Positions 25,975-34,411 of a DNA stretch of 34,411 bases are shown one piece after another. The stretch is taken from positions 1 to 34,411 of the forward strand of contig JALEJB010000051.1 of the NCBI GenBank assembly GCA_022768825.1, given 5' to 3'. The stretch comes from Lachnospiraceae bacterium (GTDB lineage: Bacteria > Bacillota > Clostridia > Lachnospirales > Lachnospiraceae). Positions within the stretch are counted from its first letter, which is position 1, and each line of letters opens with the position of its first letter. The position numbers and the translations under genes were made by a program. Under the pieces are notes generated by a model. The model was not told the origin of the DNA. It saw only the letters and a program-made list of their open reading frames with translations, and made no database searches.

Positions 25975-27387
25975 TTATACAGGATAAGCCTTGTTCTTCT
26001 CATCTGCCAGTGCCGGGTCTACTCCGGTCTGCTGTGCCTGACGATATTTGAAGAATTCTGTTGCAACCTGTGGGAACAAAGCATAGCTTAATACATCCTC
26101 ATCCTGCTGTTTCCACTGCTTCATTTCCGCTTCGATCTTATCGAGCTCCGGCTCTAACAGATCCGCATATCTGCATGTGATCGCATTCTTCTTATCCTCT
26201 CCGAGAACCTTATCAACCACTTCCGGGTTGAACGTTTTTACGGTCTGTCCGTATTTTCCGAGTAATACGTCCTTGGTCTCTTTCGTAGCAACCTTGTAAC
26301 GCTCGCCCATCAACACATTAAATACTGCCTGTGTTCCGACAATCTGTGAAGAAGGTGTAACGAGTGGCGGCTCACCGAGATCCTTACGTACACGAGGAAT
26401 CTCCTCTAATACTTCCATATATTTATCTTCGGCATTTTGCTCTTTCAACTGAGATACCATATTGGAAAGCATTCCGCCCGGAACCTGATACAACAGGGTC
26501 TGGATATCTACTCCGAGAACCTTTGGATTCAACAGACCGGACTGAATCGCTTCTTCACGCATCGGGCGGAAGTAATCAGCGATTTCTTTGAGTAACATCT
26601 GGTCGAATCCAGGATCAAATGCTGTTCCTTTGAATGCCTCAGCCATAACCTCAGTCGCCGGCTGGCTGGTTCCAAGCGCAAACGGAGACATTGCGGTATC
26701 AATGATATCACATCCTGCTTCTACCGCTTTCATATATGTCATAGAAGCAACACCGGAAGTATAGTGGGTATGAAGCTCGATTGGAATCTCAACCGTCTCC
26801 TTCATCGCTTTGATCAGCTCTTCTGCCTTATATGGGGTCAAAAGTCCTGCCATATCTTTGATACACAAAGAATTGGCTCCCATCTCCTGAACCTTCTTTG
26901 CCATATCGGTCCAATACTCTAAGGTATAAGCATCACCAAGCGTATAGCTCAGTGCCACCTGGGCATGTCCACCCTCTTTATTTGTAGCGGTAACTGCTGT
27001 CTGAAGGTTTCTCAAATCGTTTAAGCAGTCAAAAATACGGATGATATCAATTCCGTTTGCAATTGATTTCTGAACAAAATATTCTACCACATCATCCGCA
27101 TACGGACGATATCCCAAGATATTCTGTCCACGGAATAACATCTGTAATTTGGTTTTTTTGAATCCGGCTTTTAATTTTCTCAGACGCTCCCACGGATCCT
27201 CTTTCAAGAATCGTAAAGAAGCATCAAATGTCGCGCCACCCCAGCACTCTACTGCATGATAACCTACCTGATCCATTTTATCAATGATAGGAAGCATCTG
27301 CTCAGTTGTCATTCTGGTAGCGATCAAAGACTGATGTGCATCACGCAAAACAGTCTCTGTAATTTTTATTGGTTTCTGTTCTGACAT
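25975..27387 (-). CDS. Oxaloacetate decarboxylase alpha subunit / pyruvate carboxylase subunit B-type carboxyltransferase
   Basis: 470 aa; 'ITETVLRDAHQSLIATRMTTEQMLPIIDKMDQVGYHAVECWGGATFDASLRFL.EDPWERLR', 'MLFRGQNILGYRPYADDVV', 'LHTHYTSGVASMTYMKAVEAG'. Lacks a fused biotin domain. Confidence 0.95.
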   Translation of the reverse strand: MSEQKPIKITETVLRDAHQSLIATRMTTEQMLPIIDKMDQVGYHAVECWGGATFDASLRFLKEDPWERLRKLKAGFKKTKLQMLFRGQNILGYRPYADDVVEYFVQKSIANGIDIIRIFDCLNDLRNLQTAVTATNKEGGHAQVALSYTLGDAYTLEYWTDMAKKVQEMGANSLCIKDMAGLLTPYKAEELIKAMKETVEIPIELHTHYTSGVASMTYMKAVEAGCDIIDTAMSPFALGTSQPATEVMAEAFKGTAFDPGFDQMLLKEIADYFRPMREEAIQSGLLNPKVLGVDIQTLLYQVPGGMLSNMVSQLKEQNAEDKYMEVLEEIPRVRKDLGEPPLVTPSSQIVGTQAVFNVLMGERYKVATKETKDVLLGKYGQTVKTFNPEVVDKVLGEDKKNAITCRYADLLEPELDKIEAEMKQWKQQDEDVLSYALFPQVATEFFKYRQAQQTGVDPALADEKNKAYPV

Positions 27388-27408
27388 CTTTCTTTCAATC
27401 CTCCAATC

Positions 27409-28557
27409 TTAAATTCCGAAAATAGCCATAAATGTTCCGGCTGCTACTGCAGTACCGATTACTCCGGCAACATTAGGTCCCATTGCATGCATAAGCAGGA
27501 AGTTTGTAGGATCTTCTTCCGCACCAACTTTTTGCGATACACGTGCTGCCATCGGAACAGCAGACACACCGGCAGATCCGATCAATGGATTGATCTTTCC
27601 ATGTGTGATCACGCAAAGCAGCTTTCCGAGAAGAACACCTGCTGCAGTACCGAATGCGAATGCGATCAATCCTAATGCAACGATCTTTAATGTGCTGAAA
27701 TTCAAAAATGCCTCTGCACTGGTAGATGCACCTACGGAAGTACCAAGTAAGATAACAACGATATACATCAGTGCATTGGAAGCGGTCTCCTGTAACTGAC
27801 GGACAACACCTGACTCACGGAACAGGTTACCGAGCATCAGCATACCAACAAGCGGAGCTGTGGTAGGAAGAACCAGACATACAACGATCGTAACGATGAT
27901 CGGGAATAAGATCTTCTCCAATTTACTTACAGGTCGTAAGTTCTTCATCTTGATCGAACGCTCTTTTTTGGTCGTCAATGCCTTCATGATCGGCGGCTGA
28001 ATAATTGGTACCAACGACATATAAGAATATGCTGCCACCGCGATCGGTCCCATGAGTCCGGTCTGTCCCAGTTTTCCCGCCAGGAAAATAGAGGTCGGAC
28101 CGTCCGCACCACCGATAATTGAGATAGCGGCTGCGGCTTTGTCGTTAAATCCAAAGAAAATTGCCATAAAATATGCAACATAAATTCCGAACTGTGCCGC
28201 TGCTCCAAGCAGGAAGCTGATCGGATTCGCGATCAACGGTCCGAAATCAGTCATCGCTCCTACACCAAGGAAGATCAGTGAAGGAAGGATTGACCACTCG
28301 TCTAACTGATAAAAGTAATAAAGTAATCCACCTACGCCATTGCTTGTCTGCTCCGGAGATGCCATGATATCCGGATAAATATTTACAAGCAGCATACCAA
28401 AAGCGATCGGAACCAACAATAATGGCTCATACTCTTTTTTAATTGCCAGATAAAGGAATACACAGGCAACCAAAATCATCAGGTAATTGCCCCATGTCAG
28501 ATTGAAGAACGCAGTCTGGTGGATGAGATTACTCATTGTTTCTACAACGTAACTCAT
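27409..28557 (-). CDS. Sodium ion-translocating decarboxylase subunit beta (OadB family)
   Basis: 382 aa; 'LIANPISFLLGAAAQFGIYVAYFMAIFFGFNDKAAAAISIIGGADGPTSIFLAGKL', 'LLMHAMGPNVAGVIGTAVAAG'. Confidence 0.97.
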   Translation of the reverse strand: MSYVVETMSNLIHQTAFFNLTWGNYLMILVACVFLYLAIKKEYEPLLLVPIAFGMLLVNIYPDIMASPEQTSNGVGGLLYYFYQLDEWSILPSLIFLGVGAMTDFGPLIANPISFLLGAAAQFGIYVAYFMAIFFGFNDKAAAAISIIGGADGPTSIFLAGKLGQTGLMGPIAVAAYSYMSLVPIIQPPIMKALTTKKERSIKMKNLRPVSKLEKILFPIIVTIVVCLVLPTTAPLVGMLMLGNLFRESGVVRQLQETASNALMYIVVILLGTSVGASTSAEAFLNFSTLKIVALGLIAFAFGTAAGVLLGKLLCVITHGKINPLIGSAGVSAVPMAARVSQKVGAEEDPTNFLLMHAMGPNVAGVIGTAVAAGTFMAIFGI

Positions 28558-28574
28558 ACAAAACCTCCTGTTTT

Positions 28575-28940
28575 CTAGTTCATGGTAGCAAGTACTGAGC
28601 CAACCTCTACGCTGTCACCCTTGGCAACATCGATACTGGCGATCGTTCCATCCTGTGGTGCAACAACAGGTGTCTCCATTTTCATTACCTCTAATACCAC
28701 TACGGTATCACCTTTTTTCACTGCCTGTCCTACAGCAGCATCTACTGAGAATACCTTTCCGGCTGCCTGTGCATCGATCACAACAGATCCTTTTCCGCCT
28801 GCAGGTGCTGCTGCTTTTGCAGGAGCTGCTGCTACCGGTGCTGCCTTTTTTGGAGCTGCGGGAGCTGCTGCGCCGGCACCGCCTTCTTCAACAGTAACAT
28901 CATAAACATTGCCGTTTACTGTAATTGTATAATTCTTCAT
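28575..28940 (-). CDS. Biotin carboxyl carrier protein (biotin/lipoyl attachment domain)
   Basis: 121 aa; Ala/Pro-rich linker, 'VVVLEVMKMETPVVAPQDGTIASIDVAKGDSVEVGSVLATMN' with the MKM biotinylation motif. Confidence 0.96.
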   Translation of the reverse strand: MKNYTITVNGNVYDVTVEEGGAGAAAPAAPKKAAPVAAAPAKAAAPAGGKGSVVIDAQAAGKVFSVDAAVGQAVKKGDTVVVLEVMKMETPVVAPQDGTIASIDVAKGDSVEVGSVLATMN

Positions 28941-28975
28941 GATAATTATCCTCCTAATTTCTACACTCGCACATA

Positions 28976-29713
28976 TTAACGTCTCTTAATTGAACGAACC
29001 ACAAAGTCATCCGTTGTCTGTCCTGTTGCTGCCGCGATTGCCGCTGCAATGACAGCTACCAGTTCCAACTCGTCTCCGGTCTGTTCTTCTCTCTGCTGGA
29101 TCTGTTCTACCACCTGATCGGTAACCGGCGTCTGTTTCTTCTCTTCCGCCTTCTTCTGTGCTTTATTGATCAGGGTAAAGCAGCTGATGATCAGGCTGAT
29201 TACAATCAGCATCAAAAATACAGTAAAAAGTCCCATCAGGGTATTCATTCCGGCCTTTGCCATCGTCTCACCCAGGGTATATACCTTATCAATGGTTGCG
29301 TCTGTCGGTCCTGCTTCGATATTGTCAGCTTCATATACCAACGTAAGAGTCACATCGCGCTCTGAAAACTGACAGGTCTGTGCGACTGTCAGTGTGTCAT
29401 TTGACTCGACCACCTCTGTATCCGTAAAGTCAACAAAGCTTCCGACCTCGTGCATGATATCAGACCACTGTGTGATCATGTTCACATACGGACCATAAAG
29501 TACCGAAGTATCTGACAACATCTGCTGCAGCTCGTCTTCCGGGATCTGAATCAGATTTGTCATCAATGCCTGATTCGTCATAGCAAGCTCATCACCGGTA
29601 TAGCCCTGATATGTTTTCGTTTCTTTGCCACAGCCACATACGCTCATGATGATCACAAGACACAAACTGACGATGAGACCGAATTTCTTATTCATTTTCG
29701 TCATATTCGTCAC
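28976..29713 (-). CDS. OadG-family (Na+-pump decarboxylase gamma-like) protein with N-terminal lipoprotein-like extracytoplasmic region
   Basis: 245 aa; N-terminus 'KKFGLIVSLCLVIIMSVCGCGKETKTY' resembles a lipobox; second hydrophobic segment 'NTLMGLFTVFLMLIVISLIISCFTLINKAQKK' and C-terminal 'ELVAVIAAAIAAATGQTTDDFVVRSIKRR', typical of OadG. Confidence 0.85.
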   Translation of the reverse strand: MTNMTKMNKKFGLIVSLCLVIIMSVCGCGKETKTYQGYTGDELAMTNQALMTNLIQIPEDELQQMLSDTSVLYGPYVNMITQWSDIMHEVGSFVDFTDTEVVESNDTLTVAQTCQFSERDVTLTLVYEADNIEAGPTDATIDKVYTLGETMAKAGMNTLMGLFTVFLMLIVISLIISCFTLINKAQKKAEEKKQTPVTDQVVEQIQQREEQTGDELELVAVIAAAIAAATGQTTDDFVVRSIKRR

Positions 29714-29716
29714 CTC

Positions 29717-31153
29717 TTATTTTGAGCCATGTTTCTTATATGGCTGTTCTACATTTTTGGTAAACAGCATCTCAAATGCAGCAATTAAATATTTTCTTGT
29801 ATCGGCCGCAGCAACAATGCGATCTACATAGCCGCGTCTTGCAGCCGTCTTCACATCGTTCTGAAGTTCGTCATATGCTTTCGCTTTCTCAGCGATCACA
29901 TCTGCCGACGCATCCGGATACATGATACCTGCTGCTAATTTTGCATCCATCATACCAATCTTTGCATCCGGCCATGCATATACCAAATCTGCGCCCAATG
30001 ATTTTGCATTCATCATCGCATAAGCGCTTCCCAATGCCTGTCCGGTGATCACATTCACCTTCGGAACAGTTGCATTTGCAAAAGCAGCCGTCATGCGGGC
30101 AAGTGCCTTCGGAAGATTCTTTTCCGCACATTTGCATGCCTTGAAACCGGTCGTATTTGTAAGAGAAACCACAGGAATCTCAAACGCATCACAGAATGAG
30201 ATAAAGTCAGCAGCCTTATTGCATCCTCTTGCAGAAAGAACCGCATCAAACTCTTCTGTCTTTTTCCCTTCTGCATCGTAAAGCTCTGTTGCATTGGCAA
30301 CGGCACCGATGGTCATACCGTTTAATTTAATAAAACCGGTCACCATATCCTTTGCGAACGCACGCTTCGTCTCAACAAAGATGTGATCATCCGAAATCTC
30401 ACTCAGCACATATCTCGGATCACCCTTCATCGTATCAACGCTTAGCGCCGCGCGATTCAGATCATCGCTGCAGTCATCCACACAGCCGGCCTGTGCATTG
30501 TTGCTTGGAAGAATCGTAATCAGCTCACGGATCTGAGCCAGGATTTCTTCTGCTGTTCCGACACCATCAATGGTTCCGGCTTCTGTGCTCTGGAATTCGG
30601 CTGAAGCTGTATCACATTTCTGTGTATTGTTTTCCGGAATCGCATTTGGTGAATTGACAAAAATCTTTGCGTTTTCTGCCTCTGCAAATGTAAAATCGGA
30701 AAGTGCGGATACCACAGAAAGTCCGCCTCCGCAGTTGCCAAAAACAGCACTGATCTGCGGAACAACGCCGGATGCCATGGACTGTTTTGCGTATAGTGTT
30801 GCAAATGCCTCAAGCGCATCTACAGACTCCTGTAAACGGATTCCGGCACAATCGATCAATCCGACGATCGGTGCCCCCATCTTTACCGCCATATCGTACA
30901 ATCCTGCGATCTTCTTTGCATGCATCTCGCCGATCGTACCACCTAAAACCGAAGCATCCTGACTGTATACAAATACAAGATTTCCATCAACCAGTCCGTG
31001 CCCGATTATGACACCATCTGAAGGAGTATCCGTATTCGCCAAATCAAAATCAGTACTTCTTGCAGTTACGAGAGAGCCAATTTCCATAAAGCTGTTCTCG
31101 TCGACTAACCCGGCAATACGCTTCATTGCCAGATTATCCTTACTATTACTCAT
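29717..31153 (-). CDS. Acyl-CoA carboxylase/decarboxylase-type carboxyltransferase subunit (MmdA/PccB-like)
   Basis: 478 aa; 'RIAGLVDENSFMEIGSLV', 'DGVIIGHGLVDGNLVFVYSQDASVLGGTIGEMHAKKIAGLYDMAVKMGAPIVGLIDCAGIRLQE', 'VITGQALGSAYAMMNAKSLGADLVYAWPDAKIGMMDAKLAAGIMY'. Confidence 0.88.
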   Translation of the reverse strand: MSNSKDNLAMKRIAGLVDENSFMEIGSLVTARSTDFDLANTDTPSDGVIIGHGLVDGNLVFVYSQDASVLGGTIGEMHAKKIAGLYDMAVKMGAPIVGLIDCAGIRLQESVDALEAFATLYAKQSMASGVVPQISAVFGNCGGGLSVVSALSDFTFAEAENAKIFVNSPNAIPENNTQKCDTASAEFQSTEAGTIDGVGTAEEILAQIRELITILPSNNAQAGCVDDCSDDLNRAALSVDTMKGDPRYVLSEISDDHIFVETKRAFAKDMVTGFIKLNGMTIGAVANATELYDAEGKKTEEFDAVLSARGCNKAADFISFCDAFEIPVVSLTNTTGFKACKCAEKNLPKALARMTAAFANATVPKVNVITGQALGSAYAMMNAKSLGADLVYAWPDAKIGMMDAKLAAGIMYPDASADVIAEKAKAYDELQNDVKTAARRGYVDRIVAAADTRKYLIAAFEMLFTKNVEQPYKKHGSK

Positions 31154-31217
31154 CTTTCTACCTCCATATATATTTTGATTGCTTAAATTTTAACAAAGCA
31201 AAATTTTCGCTTATTAT

Positions 31218-31246
31218 ATTATAGTCCAGTTACAATACATTTACAA
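31218..31246 (-). promoter_or_regulatory. Putative promoter of the decarboxylase operon
   Basis: Minus strand TTGTAA (31241-31246), 17 nt, TATAAT (31218-31223). Confidence 0.6.
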
Positions 31247-31305
31247 GAAATTTTTGTTAATTTTTTCACTATGTTTTACAAAAACTACCTATAAATTCTC
31301 ATAAT

Positions 31306-31343
31306 AATTCTAATAGACTTTTTTTTCTAAGTCTGCTAGAATT
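31306..31343. repeat. Inverted repeat between divergent genes
   Basis: AATTCTAATAGACTT (31306-31320) / AAGTCTGCTAGAATT (31329-31343), 15-bp arms with two non-WC positions; loop TTTTTTCT. Confidence 0.7.
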
Positions 31344-31403
31344 CTACTTAATGTGGTTTTACATTTGAAAATCACAGAACAATCAAAACAAAGGAGTAAA
31401 ACA

Positions 31404-32477
31404 ATGAAAAAGAGAAGCGGAAATCTTGATCTGATGAAATTTCTTTTTTCATTAATGATCATTTTTTTTCATGGAAAAAATTTAGCTACTACCGAGTCCT
31501 ATCTTTTTCCCGGCGGAAGTATTGCGGTAGAATTTTTCTTCGTTGTATCGGGGGTACTAATGGCCCGTGCCGCATGCACCTATCAAATGCAGGATAATCT
31601 TGGAAAAGACACGTTTGTATTTATGAAACATAAAATCAGCGGACTGATGCCCAATTACTACATTGCTTTTGTGATCGCTTTTGTTGTGCTTCACCGCAAT
31701 GTAAGAAGCCTGTCGGTGATCTTCCGTGATCTTGTTTCCTCCGTTTGGGAATTATTGCTCGTCATCAACACAGGTCTTCGCCCGTCACGGAGTGTTTGCA
31801 ACGGACCTGTCTGGTATATGTCAGCCATGCTGCTTGCCATGTGCATCATCTGGCCGATCATGAGAAAATACAAAAACACATTTTTTTATGTCATTGCTCC
31901 GATTTCTGCGTTATTCCTTATGGGAATCACTTTCCAGAACTGGACAAGTTTTGGCGGTCAATCCATTTGGCGCGGATATATGTCCAAAGGAACCATTCGT
32001 GCTTTCATGGGATTACTGTTAGGCTGTGTCTGCTATAAGATTGCGGAATATCTGAAACAGCAAAAATTTACAATCCTCTCACGAATTCTATTCTCAATCG
32101 TAGAGTTTGTGGGTTATGTCAGCATCTTCGTTGTAAGCTTTATTGCGGGCAGAGGACAGATGGACTGGTTTGAGCTGATCGTTCTCGCAATCTGTATCAC
32201 TATCACCTATTCCAATATCAGTATCTGGTCAGATTGGTTCAGTCATCCGTTCTTTAACTGGTTAGGTGTGTTCAGCTACTCACTGTATTTAGGTCATGGT
32301 TACTGGTCAAATTGTATGGTTGATCTGTTCCCTACACTGAACTACTGGAGTCGTATCCCATACTATCTTTTGATCTCATTTGCCACCGGTCTTTTCATCC
32401 ATTATTCTTCGCTTGGACTTCGTCGGATCTGGAAATCAAAAGGTCCTCAAATGAAAAAACTGTTTGTAAACGATTAA
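31404..32477 (+). CDS. Acyltransferase family 3 (OafA-like) integral membrane protein
   Basis: 357 aa from ATG 31404-31406 (RBS AAGGAG): 'GNLDLMKFLFSLMIIFFHGKNL...LFPGGSIAVEFFFVVSGVLMA', 'WLGVFSYSLYLGHGYWSN'. Confidence 0.88.
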   Translation: MKKRSGNLDLMKFLFSLMIIFFHGKNLATTESYLFPGGSIAVEFFFVVSGVLMARAACTYQMQDNLGKDTFVFMKHKISGLMPNYYIAFVIAFVVLHRNVRSLSVIFRDLVSSVWELLLVINTGLRPSRSVCNGPVWYMSAMLLAMCIIWPIMRKYKNTFFYVIAPISALFLMGITFQNWTSFGGQSIWRGYMSKGTIRAFMGLLLGCVCYKIAEYLKQQKFTILSRILFSIVEFVGYVSIFVVSFIAGRGQMDWFELIVLAICITITYSNISIWSDWFSHPFFNWLGVFSYSLYLGHGYWSNCMVDLFPTLNYWSRIPYYLLISFATGLFIHYSSLGLRRIWKSKGPQMKKLFVND

Positions 32478-32495
32478 ATTCAGATTCATTTTTTT

Positions 32496-32533
32496 GAGCA
32501 GATTCTTGTAAATCAGGAATCTGCTCATTTTTT
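32496..32533 (+). terminator. Rho-independent terminator downstream of the acyltransferase gene
   Basis: GAGCAGATTC (32496-32505) / GAATCTGCTC (32517-32526) perfect stem followed by ATTTTTTAA. Confidence 0.85.
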
Positions 32534-33755
32534 AACAAAAGATTTCTTTGGTCAGGTATTTCAAATAATCACCTGCATTCTTTTCAGACATATCGGTATC
32601 TGCTGTAAAGGCAGTGATTGTAAGAAGTTCTTTTTCTCCGTCCGAATCACAGATATAATATTTACGTCTTCCCAGTTCCATTCCTTCATAAACCGGGGCT
32701 GCAATCATTTTAGGTATCTCTTGTGAATACCGAATACTCTCATCATCCCTAAGCAGCAGCTGACTTGCATTTTGACCGGATTCCCGCACGGTAATCTCAG
32801 CCCGATCAAATGGATTTTGGGATGTCGCCAGTCCACCGTCCACACGCAGACAGATCCGATCTCCTTCCGGCAAAAAATCAATTGACTCATAATGCTCTTT
32901 TCCATATGCGAACAGCTTTGCGCAGTCCCTCCATTTATAGTTTTTGTTATTCGGCCATCCGCATCCCAGAAGCGAAACAACAAAAAGTCTTCCGTTATTT
33001 TCCACTGCTCCCACATAGCAATATCCCGCATCACTTGTAAATCCCGTTTTTCCTGTAATCGCGTCCGACATCTGATGCAACAGCGTATTGTGATTATTAC
33101 AGTTGAATTGCCGCTTTTGATCCAGGTCTGAAAAGGTATGATCTTGCGTCTGTGTCAGCTGCAGAAATTCCTGTGCCTTGGGGGATGTTGTAATGCAGTA
33201 AGACAAGATTTTTGCGAGATCAACCGCTGTTGTTCCGTGAAAGCCCTCATGATCGGTGTCATCCAGTCCGTTCGGCGTAATAAAATGCGTCTGCTCGCAG
33301 CCGATTTGTTCTGCCTTTTTGTTCATCAACTCCGCAAATGTCTCCACACTGCCACCGATATGCTCCGCGATTGCGACTGCCGCATCATTGTCGCTTTCAA
33401 GCATCATCGCATAGAGAAGATCGCGCATCCGAAAACGCTCACCTTCCTTTACATGAAGTTTGACCTGCGGCTGTCTCTGCGCTCTTGCACTGATCACCAC
33501 TTCATCCTCTAAATCTCCCAGCTCCAATGCCAGAATACAGGTCATAATTTTTGTGGTACTTGCATTTGCCCTTTTTTCCAGTCCGTTTTTCTCATATAAA
33601 ACACGTCCTGTCCGACCATCCATCAGACAGGCAGACAGAGCGTACAGTTCTTTTGGTTCATCCGTCTGTGCACAGACAGTAACTGCATCCAGCCGGATCA
33701 ATACCAGACAACAGCAAAAAAAAGCGCAGATACGCTTTGGGAACTTTGTTTTCAT
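32532..33755 (-). CDS. D-alanyl-D-alanine carboxypeptidase (peptidase S11, DacF/PBP5-like)
   Basis: 407 aa; signal peptide, 'LMDGRTGRVLYEKNGLEKRANASTTKIMTCILALE' (SxxK), 'MLESDNDAAVAIAEHIGGS' (SxN), 'AITGKTGFTSDAGYC' (KTG). Confidence 0.96.
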   Translation of the reverse strand: MKTKFPKRICAFFCCCLVLIRLDAVTVCAQTDEPKELYALSACLMDGRTGRVLYEKNGLEKRANASTTKIMTCILALELGDLEDEVVISARAQRQPQVKLHVKEGERFRMRDLLYAMMLESDNDAAVAIAEHIGGSVETFAELMNKKAEQIGCEQTHFITPNGLDDTDHEGFHGTTAVDLAKILSYCITTSPKAQEFLQLTQTQDHTFSDLDQKRQFNCNNHNTLLHQMSDAITGKTGFTSDAGYCYVGAVENNGRLFVVSLLGCGWPNNKNYKWRDCAKLFAYGKEHYESIDFLPEGDRICLRVDGGLATSQNPFDRAEITVRESGQNASQLLLRDDESIRYSQEIPKMIAAPVYEGMELGRRKYYICDSDGEKELLTITAFTADTDMSEKNAGDYLKYLTKEIFC

Positions 33756-33816
33756 AGATACATTTCCAATTTGATCTTTATTTACATCCTATACAACATC
33801 GTGCCAAAACATGCAA

Positions 33817-33847
33817 AAAAGCGTTCAAAGAAAATTTGAACGCTTTT
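33817..33847 (-). terminator. Rho-independent terminator downstream of the FN3/chitobiase-repeat gene
   Basis: AAAAGCGTTCAAA (33817-33829) / TTTGAACGCTTTT (33835-33847); T6 follows on the minus strand. Confidence 0.8.
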
Positions 33848-33858
33848 CACATATTATT

Positions 33859-34411
33859 TCATTCATCCATTATCTCAACTGTCGGATCTGTCTCGGCTTC
33901 TATCGTCACACTGTCCATATCATCTGTTGTTTCCCCTGTATCATCGGTCTGCGTTTCTCCTTCGCCTTCCTCTGACTCGACAGGGTTCGGCATATAGATA
34001 TAATTACATCTCATCACCGGACTGATATTCCCGTATTCATCGATCAGGATCACCGATAAGACATTATTTCCAACCGGCATCTCCAGCCCCTGATCCGTGT
34101 ACAACGATGAGGTTGCAGATGGCATACTGCCATCCCACGTATAGTATGCTTTACAGCCTACAGGGACTTCGATATAAATCTTCTCCGGACTGCTATATGA
34201 TCCTGTCTTTGGCAAAACCTGCGGCATTGCAAGCTCATAGAACGTATCAATTGATATGTCCTTTGAAACGATCTGGCTGAAATTGCCCTTTTCATTGCAT
34301 GTAACAGCCTTGAGTGTGTAATCGCCTTCCGATAACGGAATCGGCGAATAATAGATTTTCCCGTTTGTGACCGGCGAACTGCCATCCAATGTATAATAAA
34401 TATTTAAATTT
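33859..34411 (-). CDS. C-terminal part of a secreted/surface protein with chitobiase C-terminal / FN3-associated-type repeats and acidic tail, cut by window edge
   Basis: Frame open to 34411 ('NLNIYYTLDGSSPVTNGKIYYSPIPLSEGDYTLKAVTCNEKGNFSQIVSKDI', then 'AYYTWDGSMPSATSSLYT...'); YYTxDGSxP motif occurs twice; the TTG 'start' at 34389 is an ORF-caller artefact. Confidence 0.75.
   Translation of the reverse strand, partial: NLNIYYTLDGSSPVTNGKIYYSPIPLSEGDYTLKAVTCNEKGNFSQIVSKDISIDTFYELAMPQVLPKTGSYSSPEKIYIEVPVGCKAYYTWDGSMPSATSSLYTDQGLEMPVGNNVLSVILIDEYGNISPVMRCNYIYMPNPVESEEGEGETQTDDTGETTDDMDSVTIEAETDPTVEIMDE

Noticed and set aside
28582-28905. Ala/Thr-rich 107-aa plus-strand ORF
   Set aside because: Mirror of the Ala/Pro-rich BCCP linker on the minus strand; repetitive-codon artefact.
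1-34411. Search for CRISPR arrays, tRNA/rRNA genes, prophage genes, toxin-antitoxin or defence clusters
   Set aside because: No regularly spaced repeats, cloverleaf-like segments, phage structural genes or defence-type gene sets seen by eye. A tRNAscan/Infernal/PADLOC run would be needed for a firm negative.

Overview
This 34.4-kb window looks like a mostly core/housekeeping segment of a Gram-positive anaerobe, probably Lachnospiraceae-like (inferred from gene content, not tested). Most genes are on the minus strand in long, tightly packed runs. (1) 1-9044: DUF896 protein, miaB, NusG-domain-II protein, Gx-transporter/HepS-like protein, ruvA, ruvB, zapA, U32 peptidase, FtsW/RodA-type SEDS protein and a class B PBP cut by the window edge. 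(2) 9088-15711: ApbE flavin transferase on the plus strand facing a complete rnfCDGEAB operon, with a small Rpn-like remnant and palindromic elements between them. (3) 15764-17238: a secreted BspA-like leucine-rich-repeat protein split into two ORFs at an A7 tract. (4) 17447-18469: YprB-like RNase H-fold exonuclease (plus strand). (5) 18527-25766: L,D-transpeptidase, RpiR-type regulator, BaiN/HI0933-type flavoprotein, cmk, ispH, rpsA and an orphan cheR. (6) 25975-31153: a biotin-dependent Na+-pumping decarboxylase operon with two different carboxyltransferases. (7) 31404-34411: acyltransferase-3 protein, D-Ala-D-Ala carboxypeptidase and the 3' end of a gene with chitobiase/FN3-associated-type repeats. 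I see no CRISPR array, tRNA, rRNA, prophage or obvious defence island, and no convincing wholly new multi-gene system. The best second-look items are the LRR frameshift, the mixed decarboxylase operon with a lipoprotein-like OadG, the ApbE/Rnf/NusG_II/Gx neighbourhood, the Cys-rich tail on RnfE, the ispH/rpsA overlap with trailing cheR, and several structured intergenic elements.
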